Origin: an uncultured Collinsella sp.
GTDB lineage: Bacteria; Actinomycetota; Coriobacteriia; Coriobacteriales; Coriobacteriaceae
DNA length: 6,001 nucleotides
Assembly: GCA_902475445.1 (NCBI GenBank)
Contig: CABRZN010000112.1
Span: 1 to 6,001 of the forward strand
Reading direction: 5' to 3'
Part shown: piece by piece, positions 5,997-6,001 of the stretch
How the letters are laid out: each line of letters opens with the position of its first letter
Numbering within the stretch: the first letter of the stretch is position 1
The notes under the pieces: generated by a model
What the model saw: the letters and a program-made list of their open reading frames with translations, nothing else
Databases searched by the model: none
What the model was told of the DNA's origin: nothing
Translations under genes and position numbers: made by a program

Positions 5997-6001
5997 ATGA
6001 T
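5997..6001 (+). CDS. Start of the next gene (first two codons only)
   Basis: ATG at 5997-5999 is preceded by AGGAG (5987-5991) with a 5-nt spacer, a convincing translation start. Only the initiator and two further bases are inside the window, so the product cannot be named. There is no room for a promoter between the terminator and this start. Confidence 0.7.

Overview
The window looks like a piece of a GC-rich gut actinobacterial chromosome, most likely Coriobacteriia and probably Collinsella-like. This rests on the strong G/C third-position bias, the acetylated-DAP enzyme DapH, a short-chain dehydrogenase that resembles gut bile-acid 12-alpha-hydroxysteroid dehydrogenases, and repeated GGGGACGT(A/T)CTT hairpins between genes. 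The genus is an inference; no phylogenetic marker was compared.

Layout: (1) 1-255 is the 3' end of an ORF whose first ~30 codons read as a GH3 beta-glucosidase and whose last ~50 codons read as the C-terminus of DapB. It is followed by dapH (295-1014), so this end carries lysine/diaminopimelate synthesis with an anomalous junction. (2) 1015-1348 has no gene but is packed with structure: a ~165-nt folded domain starting 2 nt after the dapH stop, then three REP-like hairpins, the last of which contains the stop codon of the opposing gene. (3) 1349-3112 (minus) encodes a 587-residue acidic, coiled-coil protein with a C-terminal membrane anchor, function unknown. (4) A 294-bp divergent intergenic region leads into a plus-strand SDR (3407-4207), probably a bile-acid 12-alpha-HSDH, with a strong 5'-UTR hairpin just before its ribosome binding site. 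(5) 4208-4643 repeats the composite seen after dapH: the same folded domain starting 2 nt after the stop codon, followed by the same REP-like hairpins, then the tgt promoter. (6) tgt (4644-5783) encodes tRNA-guanine transglycosylase. (7) 5784-5996 is a structured leader ending in an intrinsic terminator only 16 nt before the start codon of the next gene (5997), an attenuator-like layout.

The strongest discovery candidate is the pair of folded domains after dapH and after the SDR gene. Nearly every helix is preserved in both copies while its base pairs are exchanged (A-T for C-G, whole arms rewritten), and the loops are near-identical. That is the signature of a conserved structured RNA (or structured mobile DNA) rather than a simple duplicated repeat. 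The genes do not form one pathway; they are an ordinary housekeeping/accessory mix linked by these shared intergenic elements.
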